Shown here: in pieces, positions 13,061 through 25,900 of the stretch
Layout: each line of letters starts with the position of its first letter
Numbering within the stretch: the first letter of the stretch is position 1
Assembly (NCBI GenBank): GCA_024195265.1
Contig: JAJLRJ010000003.1
Span: forward strand, 33,704,143-33,768,142
Source: Dendrophyllia cribrosa
Taxonomy: Eukaryota; Cnidaria; Anthozoa; Scleractinia; Dendrophylliidae
Reading direction: 5' to 3'
DNA length: 64,000 nucleotides
Program-made: the position numbers and the translations under genes
The notes under the pieces: model-generated
Seen by the model: only the letters and a program-made list of their open reading frames with translations
What the model was told of the DNA's origin: nothing
Database searches by the model: none

Positions 13061-15550
13061 TTGAGCACTGTACTTCTTGCATGGATAATCGGTTTGTTAT
13101 AATTATGCTGCACTTTCATATGCTGGACCCAGTTTACAAAATCTTTCTCCGCTTCGCAGCTCAATTTCATTTGAGGAGAAAGAAGAAAGAAAATCTCTGG
13201 TACCCAGGTACTCTCTATATCGATCAAATATAGATAAACAAATGACTTCACAGAAAAGAAATTCTACTGACTCAGGGTTATTCACTTTTCCATACATAAA
13301 TGTACAAGTTACACCAGTTTATCAATACTCCGCCCTGTATGGTAATACATGTGTCTGCTAACATTTTACTTTTTACAAGTTATATAATAAGAAAACTAAA
13401 ACTTGAATTTTTATATGCTATACAAGGAAAACTCATTTATTCAGCCCATAAAATCCCTTGAATCAACGTGCAAACCCCGTGCAAACATTACATTACACCG
13501 GAAAACATCAATAACCGCATTATCGGTATTGTTGTCTGCAAGGGCTCGATACTCTGAGATATTGCAATTGGTACGTCATTTACGTCGCAAATTATGAAGA
13601 TAACTACGCCCAACTCTGCAATAACACGAGCAAATTGTTGGCAATTGCACGAAGTAGTCCGTTTCTGTGGTGAACAAGAGGAAATTGCGGTAATATTTGG
13701 TTATCTGCCTTAATTACAGAGGCGGGGCTTTCGACAACATTGCGTCAATTGCGGGTCTCAAAGCACCCCGAAACTACCGGTTTGTTTTCTAAATGGTCAA
13801 CGCACGACCGAAAAAAAAGGTTAAAAACTGATGGAATAGCCCTTATACGAGGCTGGACGTTCTCGTTTCCATCTCTTAGTTGACACACACTTTACTGAAA
13901 TTTCTACCTGTTGTTTTGGGTCTCTTTGCAACAGATGGCGCACAAATGACCCCCCTGCCTGCCGGCCACGCTATGATTTCGGACAAGAAAATTTATTTTT
14001 AGGCACCGGTACTGTTTTCAGTTATATTACCTCAAAAATGCGTTGCACCATATCTTATCGAAGTGGGTTTTAAAAAGCTGTTCACAGTTTTCTGTTTAGA
14101 CTTTAAAATTGAATGAAAAAATTGCCACTCCTGTATCTAGTAGATGCTATAAGTTTTTCTGACGTATAATACACTCATAAACTAGAGAGATTTTCTAGTT
14201 ATGATGAAATATTGTTATTGTTTGTTTGCGTACACCGCACGCGACCGACAATGCTCTGATGGGTTGTAATTTTATTGTCTGGGCGTAGTCTGTGGTTTCA
14301 TTGTAAGAAAAGTCGATAACTGTACTGCTTATCAAAGCTTTATCAGAAAAAAACCAGCAGCAAATCTAACTCTACGATGGCATGTCTCATTCTCGTGTTC
14401 ATAGCTAGATATAGCCTCTGCGTGACGAGCCCTAAGGACGTCTGCGAAGGAGGCTAAGCTAGCTATAGATAAACATCATTTGAATAGACCATCTTGATCT
14501 ACTTCCGAGAAAAAACAAGGAGCACCAAATAACACGACTGAAAAGAAGAAAACAATTTCCACTACAAACATGTTAGTAGAAATCCATTTTAACGCACTAG
14601 TTCCTTCAATTGTTCCTTGGTTTCAACATTACCCCAAGCAGAAAGGACCCAAGCAGCGTCTTAATTGAGGTTAATTACAGGGGAGGAGTTACAGTAGATC
14701 AGGGAATCCGACACTAAATTGCTTCGACAGGCAATTCTGAGAAGGAGCCACGTAAAAATTATCGACTGACTCCACCGATTGTCACAATGGAAGTGGCCAT
14801 TCTTTCTTGTCCCGACACCAAGTCCATTCACACAAATCCTTTTGCCGAAAAATTATCCATCATCGCACCTATTTTGAGCTACAACGGCAGAAAATTTCCT
14901 GTGGCTAGCATACTGTATTTCGCATTATACCTGCATGACTTGCTAACTCGTTTATATTAGTAAGACTTCTTTTCCCTTGTGTTTAGGGTTCTGTGAGTGT
15001 GTTGAATAATGGACACTTCCCACTGTTTCTGCGGTCTAGCTTTCAGTTTTCCTCACAAAATAAAATTCTTCAATAAATATATTGTTTCTGAACAATGGAA
15101 GTTATTTAATTTTGAGCTCGTATAAACAATAAATCGCTAATAAGCGAACTAGAAGTATGTCACTGTTTTTCTCAGTTTACAGTAGATCAAAGATGCTCAA
15201 CTTTGTTAATTGATTAAATGTGACTAACATTTACAAGAAATTTACAATCCATTTATTGGTTTCTAGTTCAATTTGTAATTTATTTAGAGAAATTTTCTTC
15301 TCATTTTACCTCGCTATGACCATGGAAGGTATTACAGCACTAAAAGTGAGACAGTGAGCCAGGAGTCAACGGAGCATGTGTATCAGTCCAAGCCTTGATA
15401 CAAATGAATTTTCAATACTAATCAATCATCATCGTCACGATTGTATTTAACACAAGTGAAACAAAATTAAAACAAAAACATAAAGTAAAGTTGATGACTG
15501 AGGGAAGTAAAGTACAGTCATTCATCTTTACAACGGCCAATTCTAAAGGT
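13061..15550. other. Stretch without a recognisable gene
   Basis: No ORF with a family signature and no clear element. A small inverted pair around 14403-14472 ('tagctagatatagcctc' against 'gaggctaagctagcta') is the only structure I see. Confidence 0.5.
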
Positions 15551-15557
15551 TCAGTTA

Positions 15558-15745
15558 GGGGCACTGTCACGCCGAAATATTAAAATTCCTCTTACCTAAT
15601 TTGCTTGTTGTATTGCCAAATGCCACCAAATATACAACTAAATTGAATAAAAAGATTCTATAGAGCAAAACGGAACAATCAATTTAGGGATAAAGTGCAG
15701 GATTACAAGGATGGAAGTGGATTACAGTTCATCAAATTTGATTTC
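15558..15745 (+). repeat. Dispersed repeat, copy 1
   Basis: Nearly collinear with 17950-18145. Shared landmarks are 'attgccaaatgccaccaaat', 'ttctatagagcaaaa', and 'gtgcaggattacaaggatgg' followed by 'aagtgga'. There are no inverted ends, so it may be part of a longer unlisted element or a local duplication. Confidence 0.7.
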
Positions 15746-16301
15746 ATGCTATAGTACATGTAGAGAGCAACTTATCACCTAAGTGACCCAACCTTTATAT
15801 TCCCCTTAGTTTCTCTATTTATTGCTATACATTTCATGATGAACAATCAGACAATCAGTACCCAAGCTCATGATTTTTTCTATTTTTGCCACCTGTCTGC
15901 TTGTTAAGTCTTCACCAGACTTCAAACCCACTTGTTTAAAAAGGTATCCTTTAAGGTCCTTAAGTGTCTAAGAATACTGTGGTCTCTTCGATAGGATAAG
16001 AGGGAGCACTGTGTAAATGATATTGGTTGAGGCCTGGGAGAGAGAGTATAGGGATTTTAGGGAGACTTCCGGTTTCTTTTCCTCCTCAGTGCCTTAAAAG
16101 GCCTGGGTCAGTTAAGGTACATGTACATCCAAAAACTAAGGGGGGGGGGAGGGGGTGTTGGGGGATTCTATCTTCGTTCATGCCCTGACTTCTTCATTCC
16201 CTGAAGAAGTAATTGTTACACAAATCAGGTTTTAAGGAACTCTGACAAAGAAGATCTGTATAGCAAGGTGTGCAATAAAATAATTTGGTAGCTTTTAAGC
16301 C

Positions 16302-16586
16302 GGGGGGGGGGGGGGGGGGGGGACTCCTATATAAAAATGATGGGGATGCCTATCGCACCTTTTACGGTCAAAACGGGTACTAAAATCTAAAATGACCACC
16401 GTTAGAATTATTGCGGTAATTTTTAGGTCATTGAGCCGAAAAAATATGACGCAATATGACATGTGTTGTTTTAGAATTGGTGCTTCTTAGGGGTAAAAAT
16501 TCTTTTGAGCCATGCCCACCTTTAAGGGTGTTTTTCGAAAATTTCTGACGAGCACCCCTGCCATTTTTATATGTAAGTCCCCCCCT
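16302..16586. mobile_element. Mini-transposon with G-run ends, copy 1
   Basis: Starts with a run of about 20 G, then 'actcctatataaaaatga' and 'tggggatgc'. It ends with the approximate inverse ('cccctgccatttttatatgt', then 'aagtccccccc'). About 285 bp, no ORF. Relatives sit at 17750-17930 (truncated) and 30190-30460. The ends of this family are one source of the many G/C runs in the window. Confidence 0.65.
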
Positions 16587-16616
16587 GGGCTTTTAAGTCA
16601 ATTATAGACTTATGTG

Positions 16617-16920
16617 GAGGCACGGTGGTCTAGTGGTTAGCGCGTTGGACTTTCAACCTGAAGGTCGGTGGTTCGAGCCTGGTCTCTGCCGTCGTGTTGT
16701 TTCCTTAGACAAGAAACTTTACTCCACACTGTCTCTCTCCACCCAGGTGTATGAATGGGTACCGGCGACAAAATGCTGGGGGTAACCCTGCGATGGACTA
16801 GCATCCCATCCAGGGGGGAGTAGCAATATTCCTAGTTGCTTCATGCTACAGAAACCGGGTTAAGCTCCGGCCGTGTGGGCCATCCGTGGCTCGTGTGCGA
16901 CTTTGCCTTGCTTTGCCATA
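16617..16920 (+). mobile_element. tRNA-derived SINE
   Basis: The head is tRNA-like, with a pol III A box (TGGTCTAGTGG, 16627-16637) and B box (GGTTCGAGCC, 16670-16679) about 40 bp apart. It is followed by a non-tRNA body ('ttccttagacaagaaacttt' ... 'ctacagaaaccgggttaagc' ... 'cgtgtgggcc'). A second, rearranged copy lies at 52384-52784 on the other strand. It is not a tRNA gene: the acceptor stem does not close and the body is fused directly to the head. Confidence 0.8.
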
Positions 16921-17749
16921 GACTAAATCAATTAACTACAATGTTATTTCATATTAAAGAGTGGTTCTTTTTGTAGCGTGGTTTATTTTCGCAAGTAGAA
17001 ATTTGTAAGGCTTACTTCACTGGCATTCTCATGAAGAAACTGTACATTTGGACCAAATATTATTTCTGATTTGGTGCACAGGAAGATGGTTTTGAGACTT
17101 GGATGTCATTGTCACAAATGTATATGTGCAAACACTGAGAGTGATGACTGAAGAATGCACAACAAGTCAGTTTGCAACAACAACAACAAAAAAATCTGCA
17201 TGAATTTTGTTTTCAATGTAATTGTGCAAGTGTTGCAAATCCGGCAATGAGCTTTAAAAAATGTAATAAATAAAATTATGTAAAAGTTAATGAAGTCATG
17301 CAAATTGCCAACCATTTTGAATGTGAAATAAAGTGTTTGCAGCAGTAAATCGTTTATAAATTAAGAAATCAATACTTTGTAGTCTATCTAAGTGACTGAA
17401 TTGCGTGCACTTTTACAGGTTTAAATAGAAAATATTGTATATATGGGAATCTGATATTGGATAATTTCTGTAAACATTGATCTCTGAAGTATTCAAAAGA
17501 TTTTGCCAACCAAGACTTTAGAGATGCTAGGAATCACATGCTCAGCTTCTGACTTTTCCATACATTTTCTGTAAATTTTCCAGCAGACATTGAGACATTC
17601 GAAACACAACTGCACACTTCCAAGCAAACTTTCAGTCCATAGATTTGATCAACAAAATCATTTGCCATATATTTTGGGATGAGCCTCTTTGAATATTTCA
17701 GAAATAATATTCTTCTGGAGTCATTGGAGATTGCATGGATTCCAATACA

Positions 17750-17930
17750 AACAGGGGGGGAAAGGGGGGACTACTACATATATACAATTGACTGGGGTGA
17801 TCATTGAAAATTTTGAAAGAAAGCCCTGTTAAAGGTACCAGAAACCCAGTTTTTGTGGGTGTGCCTCACTTAAATTTTTACCCCTGAGATTTGCCAATTT
17901 GTTCTGAAAGGCTGTTCCTGTCAGCATATA
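17750..17930. mobile_element. Mini-transposon with G-run end, truncated copy 2
   Basis: The G run is followed by 'actactacatatatacaat' and then 'aaaggtaccagaaacc' and 'tttttacccctgag', phrases shared with 30190-30460. The far end is not recognisable. Confidence 0.45.
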
Positions 17931-17949
17931 AAATTATTTTTCTGGCTTA

Positions 17950-18145
17950 AAGAGACACTGTCCTGCCGAAATAATGAATATTGTGTTTACTTAATTTCCA
18001 TGTTATATTGCCAAATGCCACCAAATATATAACTAAATTGAATAAAAAGATTCTATAGAGCAAAAAAGAAGCAGAAGTTTGGAGAAAAAGTGCAGGATTA
18101 CAAGGATGGAAGTGGATTTCAGTTCATCAATTTTAATTTCATGAC
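17950..18145 (+). repeat. Dispersed repeat, copy 2
   Basis: Direct-orientation relative of 15558-15745, with small internal substitutions. Both copies run from a '[ga]cactgtc..gccgaaat' start to 'aattt..atttcatg'. Confidence 0.7.
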
Positions 18146-19987
18146 TGGCAGTCCAGAAATGGTCAGAAATCAAAGTTTCCATTCTGGTGGAATTTTTAGC
18201 TTTTAATGGTCATTATTTTGTCTGTTTAGTTCATACCTCTTTTCATTCATCACGTTTGGCGATGTTTTCTTTTCTTCTTAAGATAATAAAGCATGCTTAA
18301 AGCAAGCAGTCCTGACCACAATCATGAAACACGATATTTCTGATTTCAGCTGGGAATGGTCATTTCAGAGGCATAGCTAGGGGGGTCCCGTGACCACCCC
18401 TTTGTGAGATAATTTTAGTAAAACACAGCGTGGGTGTCAACATGACAATCTGGTAAGTACCTTGGGTATGACACAGTATGACACCCCCCCCCCCCCCCCC
18501 CCCCTGCATCCCCTTTGAAAAATCCTAGCTACGCCCCTGCGTTTTCGATTTAAACACCCTCAAAGGTACTAAACTACAAATTTGCATGAAAGGTCATATT
18601 GCTAAAAGAAAAACCTTTGAATGCAGAGGTCCACACGACGCAGAAATTAAACTTGCTGGTAGTTGCCGGATCTTCCTTGTGAAAGATCTCGTGCCAGGCG
18701 TCACTTGAATGTGAAAATACAAAACTGAATGCAAGGCTGGCACTACAGCAATTAATAAATCTGCCCTTTGCCGCAGTGCCAGCCTTGCATTCAGTTTTGT
18801 ATTGTCATATTGCTGTTATATGATCGTGTAATATGATGCAGTACAAATGAAAACAAACTTACAAAGTAGCTAGAATCAGGCACGTTTGTTCAACATTTGT
18901 TTATCAGATATTATAACGGCTGTTCAACAAATTTTTAATGCTGAATCGACTGAATCATGGCCATGGCATGTTGAATCAGAATGTTGAAATTTAATAGGCC
19001 ATTCAACATGTTGAACGTTGTTTAGTGAACGAAAATAGAGACAACTACTTGTTGAACGACATCAGTCAATCGTTTTAAAAGGTTGCAACTGTGCACTGTT
19101 ATAGAATTTGCCGGCCCATTCCAGGTTCGCTAAATGAAAATCTAATATAAAAGCTAAATGAATCGGTCTAAAAATTACTTAATGACTAACCTTTTTCGCC
19201 AGCTTTCACATACGCTCTCTACTCGTTTATAAAATTCTTCCTCCTTCAACTTCGTAACTCTTCTCCGTCTTTTTAATTTCTTCTAGAATCCTGACTGAGA
19301 AAACGACTGGTTCAACCGCGAAAATGGGCGCCAAAATCCCGTACTGATGACGTCCTGCTACCAAAAAGCTTCTGATTGGTTGAAACAATTTCCCGTGCGG
19401 CGAGCGTGTATCACGGTCTCACGCGAATCACGCGCGTATGTTGTTTTCAAGATGGAGGGACATAAGAAAACCCGTCAACAATCAGCGCGACCAAACTGTT
19501 TTACTTTGTCTCGCTGGGACCTGCAAGTCTCTGAGAATGGGCGTTAACCAGCTTAGCCATATAACTCGTGGTGCTCTTGACAAAATGTTTGCTTGATCCT
19601 TTCACTACACTTGACACTCTCTGGTAATTCCCTCATTCAATTTTTGTGGCTAGCAAACTTACGAATTTACAGGAACACGAAACTGATTTTGATCGAGTCA
19701 GTGACATCCTTTTCTCACGTTTATGACAACAACCAGGCAGGCACTGACAGGCACCCTTGTTATGGTACCCAGGCTCTACCCGGTAAACAAGAAAAAGAAA
19801 ATGGCGACTATCCGAAGACTACACTTTGTGGCGAGTATGGCGTATTTTGAAACAACATTCTTCTTTCTTGCGAGAGTTGTTGTCGACATTTTATGTCGAA
19901 TGTTATTGATTCGTCAGCTCGGACTTACTTTTGATCGGCGATTTTTTTTTCATCCGTGGAAAAACTACAAGACATTTTGACTTCAGA
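18146..19987. other. Non-genic DNA upstream of the receiver-like gene
   Basis: Holds a C run at about 18484-18504, the hairpin element above, and a zone at 18880-19080 with repeated GTTCAACA/TGTTGAAC words. The last several hundred bases before 19988 are CpG-bearing and probably contain the promoter, but I see no TATA box. Short ORFs at 19347-19980 lack supporting features. Confidence 0.4.
18712..18806. mobile_element. Hairpin mini-transposon
   Basis: Arms of about 29 bp ('aatacaaaactgaatgcaag' onward and its inverse) around a short loop. No coding capacity. Confidence 0.6.
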
Positions 19988-22900
19988 TGTCATCGCCAAC
20001 GCCTCACTCACCAAAAGATCTTGTTGAGTTGACTCCAGTTTTCCGTGGAGGGGAGAATGAACAGGGAAAAGTTGCAAAGGTATGTGATAAGAAATTATCA
20101 ATAGCATATCACGAAAACTAAGCTTTGATGTAAGCTTGACACAAAGCCCGGGACAAACGAGAAAAAGGTGACGAGAGAGAGAGAGAGAGAGAGAGAGCGT
20201 ATATGAGTTGAGATTTGGTTATCAACGAAGAGAAGAGTTTGAACTTTCATTATTACAAATCAAAATTTAGCAGATTCTTACTCTTTGAATGTGCGCGAGA
20301 GTCGATCGTAGATGAGAGCGCGTGAGAGAGTTGCAACTCAAAACATTGCGATAGTTTTGAACTCTCGTCAACGCTTAGCGCGCGACTCTAGCGTAATTCT
20401 TTGCAAAAGTTTAGCCCAAGAATTAGAACTACATGTATGAATTTAGCATTCGGTCATTTGGAAGATTGGTTTGTAGCTGGAATTATTAGATCATAAATTT
20501 CAACCGGCGCAATTAAAATTACGTGAAAGAAGTACATGATGAGTACACGTATAAACTTTTTGTTTGATTGAAATCACAATGGTTTCATTCAGTGCCTAGT
20601 TCCTTTTTTTTGCCCAGGCTGCAATATAATTATTCCATCTCCATGAATTTTTTCTGGCTCTTTGGTTGGAAATCTCAATCTTCCTGACCAGGCTGACAGT
20701 TTGGCCTGTGCTGATGATAGTAGTAGATTTCACTGCTTTATAATTGACAGTACTAAGTGCACTGTAAGTTAAAGGCCACCAACAAGAAAGATCACTTAAT
20801 TCAAATTGGTTTTCAGGTTTACGATTCCGAGCTTTGCATGCTAGCTCTGCCTCCTGATGAACAACAGTTACTTTCAAGAGTATCTCAATATCTCTTCTGC
20901 CGAGGCATCATTCCTGTAGTTGTCAGAAGCCCAACTGAAGCAATTATACACAGCAGACATTCCCGCTTTGCTGTAATAATCTTACCAGACAATGATCCAG
21001 TGCTGATCAGAAATATCAGGTTTGTGTTTTAATTTTTCAGGCAAATTATACTTGATCCTATCTTTATTTCACTGATAAATAACAACTAATCATGGTTATA
21101 GCTTTCAATTATGTGGATTTTGTTTGCTATATCAAAATCTCCTTTGTTTTAGGTTTAAATTGCAGATACAACATTGCTCTTAAAAAAGCCATGTGTGCAA
21201 GTTTAAATCAAGAATTCTGGCCAATTTGGGCCCGTTCTTCCTTTAAATTTACAATTTGCTGCTTTGTTGGTTAAGAATAATTTATGATGTCCAAGCATTC
21301 TACGCAATGCACACAAGAGATTGTTATGCAGATGATGGAATATGTTTCTGTGGTTGACTTTTAGCTTGTGTAACTTACAATAATAATTATTGTTTTTACA
21401 GGTCAGTTGATGGAATGAATTATGGAACACCTGTGATTGCCATTTCAACTGCTGATATTTTACCAGGTACTCTTTGATTTAACACTCTGGTCTTGTGATT
21501 TCTTCACAAAAAAACCTTGTTCTAATGTAGCCATTTAATTGACTTGTAAGGAATGAAGAATGTTTTTTCTCAGATTAGACTGCTTTTACTGTTTGCATAA
21601 GGTCTAGAGCTCCTTAGAAAAATGTTGCTTCAGTCCAAAAAACCATGTTAGTAGTCAAATTTGATCAAGAATATTAAAAAGAACTGAAAGAAAGATTTTT
21701 AAAACTGACTTAAAGTTGGTTATGCATCCAGCCATTCTATCATTTTCCTTTGTTTTGTGCAATTTAATGTCATAATCAGATTTTTTTACTCTTAACATTG
21801 TAAGCCACAGCAAAACTTTTGGTTTCATAATTTTTTTACTTTCTGAAACAGAAAGCACCCTTCATATGTTGGGTACAAATGTAATCCAGGAAGCCATTCA
21901 CAGGACCACAAATTCTGAGAGGCTTGAAGCTGATTTGATATCTGCTCTTAATCATGCCATTGGACAGTCTTGTTATAGTGGTAAGAATTTATGATAAAAA
22001 ACTACTTTCCAGTTAAAGTGCCCATAACCCTTAGATACCGGTACATATTTTCAGAATCAACTCTTTGTACATTGAATAGTTGAATTGTAAAATATTTCTT
22101 GTCGTGTCAGTGAGTTATAGGGATTTGAATTTATAAAATGCTAGATGACATCAAGGCAGGACTCATTTCAGTTTTCAGTTTTTTTTCATTTCGTATGAAT
22201 CATGGATAATAAAGAGACTGGATTGGAAACTATGATCACGTGGGAGTATTTCAAGAGTGGTGATTGGCTGCTTTTTCATTTCAAGATGGTGGAACCTAGT
22301 GGAAAAATGGCGTAAGTTTGGCGTAAGTATGGTCTTTTTTACCCTGAGTTTGCCTGATTTTTATATATTTTAGTCATGTATGATTCCGTAACGAACTATT
22401 TCTCTGTTTTCATTCCTTTTATGTCGAAAATCACCCGCCTAATCCACGCTTGAGAGAACGAGGTGAGCATGTGATACAATGATTTGCATCAATTTGTAGT
22501 GAGAATTTAGCAAATTGACCCCCAAAAATGACCTCATTTTAGCAATATTTCAGTGGAATTTTGCCGATTTTGGGACTCATTTTTTACCTTATTCTGAACA
22601 TAAAAAATTACGGTGAAACGTATAATTGATCCTTCGATTGTTACTTTGTGGCTTGAATGTAGTTACAAGAAGGTTGAATGAATTTTAAGAAGAAAAAATA
22701 AAAATATAGCTTACATACCTTAGCTGATAAGAATGTACCGGAGATGTGTTTGAGTATGCATTTGTATTATGAAGGATCACATGGGTGAGAGTGTTGGTAT
22801 GAGTATGTTTTGATGTTCATATCCGGATCATCCAGGTATTTTAACCTCTGCATGACTTGTCTGTTTTGATCGTTGCAGGTCTCTCAGAATGGGTAAAATT

Positions 22901-25900
22901 GGTAGGATGAGAAAGCATTCCCACTGGAAATATTCCAAGTCAGCAAATAAAGAAAACAGGCAAGTACAATCCTCTAGTTCCAGTTCTTTACCTTTCAAGT
23001 ACCTATTTTCTCTTCGCAATGTTCCTCTGGCAGTCACGAACCAGCCCTCGATCAACAACTACTCGTCTGTGTTCTCCAGTTTGTCAAGGGATCTTGTTTT
23101 TAACAACAAGTGGAACTTGATCGAACATTCAGATTTATTCTTGATGTTATGCACTTTCACTCAAGCTGCAGTACCGGTTCCTGAGAAAACCATCATTGTG
23201 AATACTGACTTTACATTTAGAGTGATATCATGCAATGTACATGTACCTCTGAACTCATTCACAGACATTCCTGATCGACTTGTTAATGTGGAATACTTTA
23301 TCAAACTTCTGGACCATGTGGACAGATCTGTTGTTTGCTCTGGAATAAAGTGTAATGATAAACTGCATGAACTTGCAAAGTCAGGAGGACGTAATGGCAT
23401 TTTCAAGGACAGCAGAGGAGAAATTAAAGCCAAATATAATGGTGACATCATAAGGCCTGTTAATTGCAATGGGTTATTCTCTGAAGGCAGTGCTTGTGAG
23501 CATTGCAAGTGCTACAAGAAAATTTTGATGACAATGTTGTCAAATAAGTCTAAGAAATTGTCAAGTGTGATCGGAAAAACCAATGTCAACAGCCATTGTC
23601 CCTGGAAGTATCTGAATTCTGAAGAGGTTGAGCCCCGTGTAAAAAATTGCAGACATGAGAGGGAGAAATTGGCATGGAAACTCAGTCAACTGGAAGAAAA
23701 GTTTCAACAGGTTTCATATCTTGATATGCTACAACCTTGGACGATAGTTGAGGCAAAAGCAAAACACAAGTGTATTTCTCAATTTCTTGCATGACAACAG
23801 ATGCAAGAGTGCAGAACTTCTTTCCCTCCCCTCATTTAATGCTGTCTTGAGATTCACCAGGCTTCTTTTTGGGGCAAAACAGAGTTGATGAGGGTGGGAG
23901 GGGACAATAATATTGCTCAATTTTCATTGACAAAGGTAGTTATAACAGAATTAAAACTGTCTCAACATTTAAACTTGTCCAAGGTTGTAGTTACAACTGG
24001 TGGCTAGTCTCATATAAAGGCTGCATAGCTATTTGCTATCTTGAATGAGGTTCTTAAATCTTCAAATCCTTGAATACAACGGAGTTTATATAGTCAGGGA
24101 TTTTTGCCATCAAGTGCAATACCAATCATTTTGATCCTTAAAACAGCAGTGAATTTTTACATTTTTTGTCCTTAGATAGGGTAAGGGTTTTGGCATTGTG
24201 GAATCTTAAGTGGGAAAGCTGAAAGTATTGTCATAAATATTCTCCTTGAAATTCTGGTCAAATAAGATTTGTCTTAATTACCAAACCAGTGGATCATGGG
24301 TTTAGCTTGGTTGATACAGTAGTTATTGTATTAACAGGACTTTGGATTTTGTTACCTGATCTAAATACTTATTTTGCTCTTTCTACAGGAACTGATATAT
24401 CTTAATAATGAAGACAGTAAGATAATGGAAACACTGTTTGGAAACTTGAAGACAAGCTACAGCTCACCAGGCCATGAAGATGATTTCAGAAGCTTTTTCT
24501 TGAAAGAGCAGGAAAAGGTCATGGAATGTCCTGACAAAAGGGGTAGAAGATGGCACCCTCTGGTAATAAGATGGTGCTTCCATCTGCATGCAACATCTCC
24601 AAAAGCATACCAAGTTCTCAAAGACAGTGGAGTTTTAGTTTTACCCGATAGTAGAACTCTGAGAGATTATAGTAACTGTTTTAAGTCGCAAATGGGGTTT
24701 GACATAGAATTTTTAGACCTGGTTAAAAAGGATTATCTCCAAAGATCAAATCCAAAAGATATTGATTCCTGGGTGGGGATTATTCATGATGAGGTTTCCA
24801 TTAGAAAAGATCTTGTTTTTGATGATACTGGTAAGTTGATTGGCTTCGTAGATTTGGGAACTACCCAAAACTGTATTGATGAATTAGAGAAATCGCTGTC
24901 GTCCAAGGTAAGTTCCTCATTGGCTCCAGAAGAGGCAACCCACATGTTTGTTTTAATGGCAGTGAGTCTGTTTTCAAATTGGAAAATGCCACTTGCTTTT
25001 TTTCCGACAACCACAATTAAGTCATATGCACTGTTCAATGTCTTTTGGCAATGTGTAGAAAGTTAGAAGAGAGAGATTTCAAGGTTCTCACAAGTACTTG
25101 TGATGGAGCTTCTCCTCACCGGAAATTCTACAAGTTTCATCATTCACCAGGCACACCTGATCATTCACCTACAAGACACCTAATCCTTATGCCATAGAGC
25201 CTAGGCCCCTATATTTTGTATGTGATCCTGTGCATTTGCTTAAAACTACACGGAACAACTGGGAGAATAGTTTTTGGAGAAACAAAACAAAAAAGTTAAA
25301 AAACAACAACATGTGGATATCCTGGTTACAACTGCTAGATGCCTTTGAGAATGATATCAACGAGTCCAATGCATCAGGCTTGCGTCTGATGCATAAGCTT
25401 ACAACAGACCATCTCTTTCTTAATCCTTATTTACGAATGAGGGTGTATTTGGCAGCGCAGGTATTTAGCAACAGAGTGGCTACTACCATTACCATACAAG
25501 GTAAGCATGGAACTGAAGAGACTGCTAAGTTTGTCAAAAATATGAATGATTTCTTTGATTGCATGAATGCAAACAGAGTGTACACAGAATTGGAATTCAG
25601 GAGTGTATATCGTAATTCAGCAGACAGAAGACTAGCCTGGCTAGAAGGTGAGTTCTTAAAATACTTCAAAGATTGGAAAGACTGGGCAATGGGACAAACT
25701 GATGTCCCAATGGGAGAGCGCAAGCAGTATTTTATAAGTGACCAGACATGGGAGGGACTACAGATTTGTGTCAAATCGTTTGTAGAGGTAGTCAAATTTT
25801 GTCTTGCTATTCTAGGTGTGGATTATGTGGTAGCTACAAAATTCAATCAAGATCCTCTCGAAAAGTTTTTTGGTAAGTTGCGCCAAAAGAGAGGGGCATA

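Noticed and set aside
16620..16692. Functional tRNA gene
   Set aside because: A and B boxes are present, but the acceptor stem does not pair and a SINE body follows; a rearranged copy exists at 52.4 kb.
19347..19980. Cluster of short plus-strand ORFs before the receiver-like gene
   Set aside because: Overlapping frames without shared phase or domain; more likely promoter-proximal non-coding DNA.
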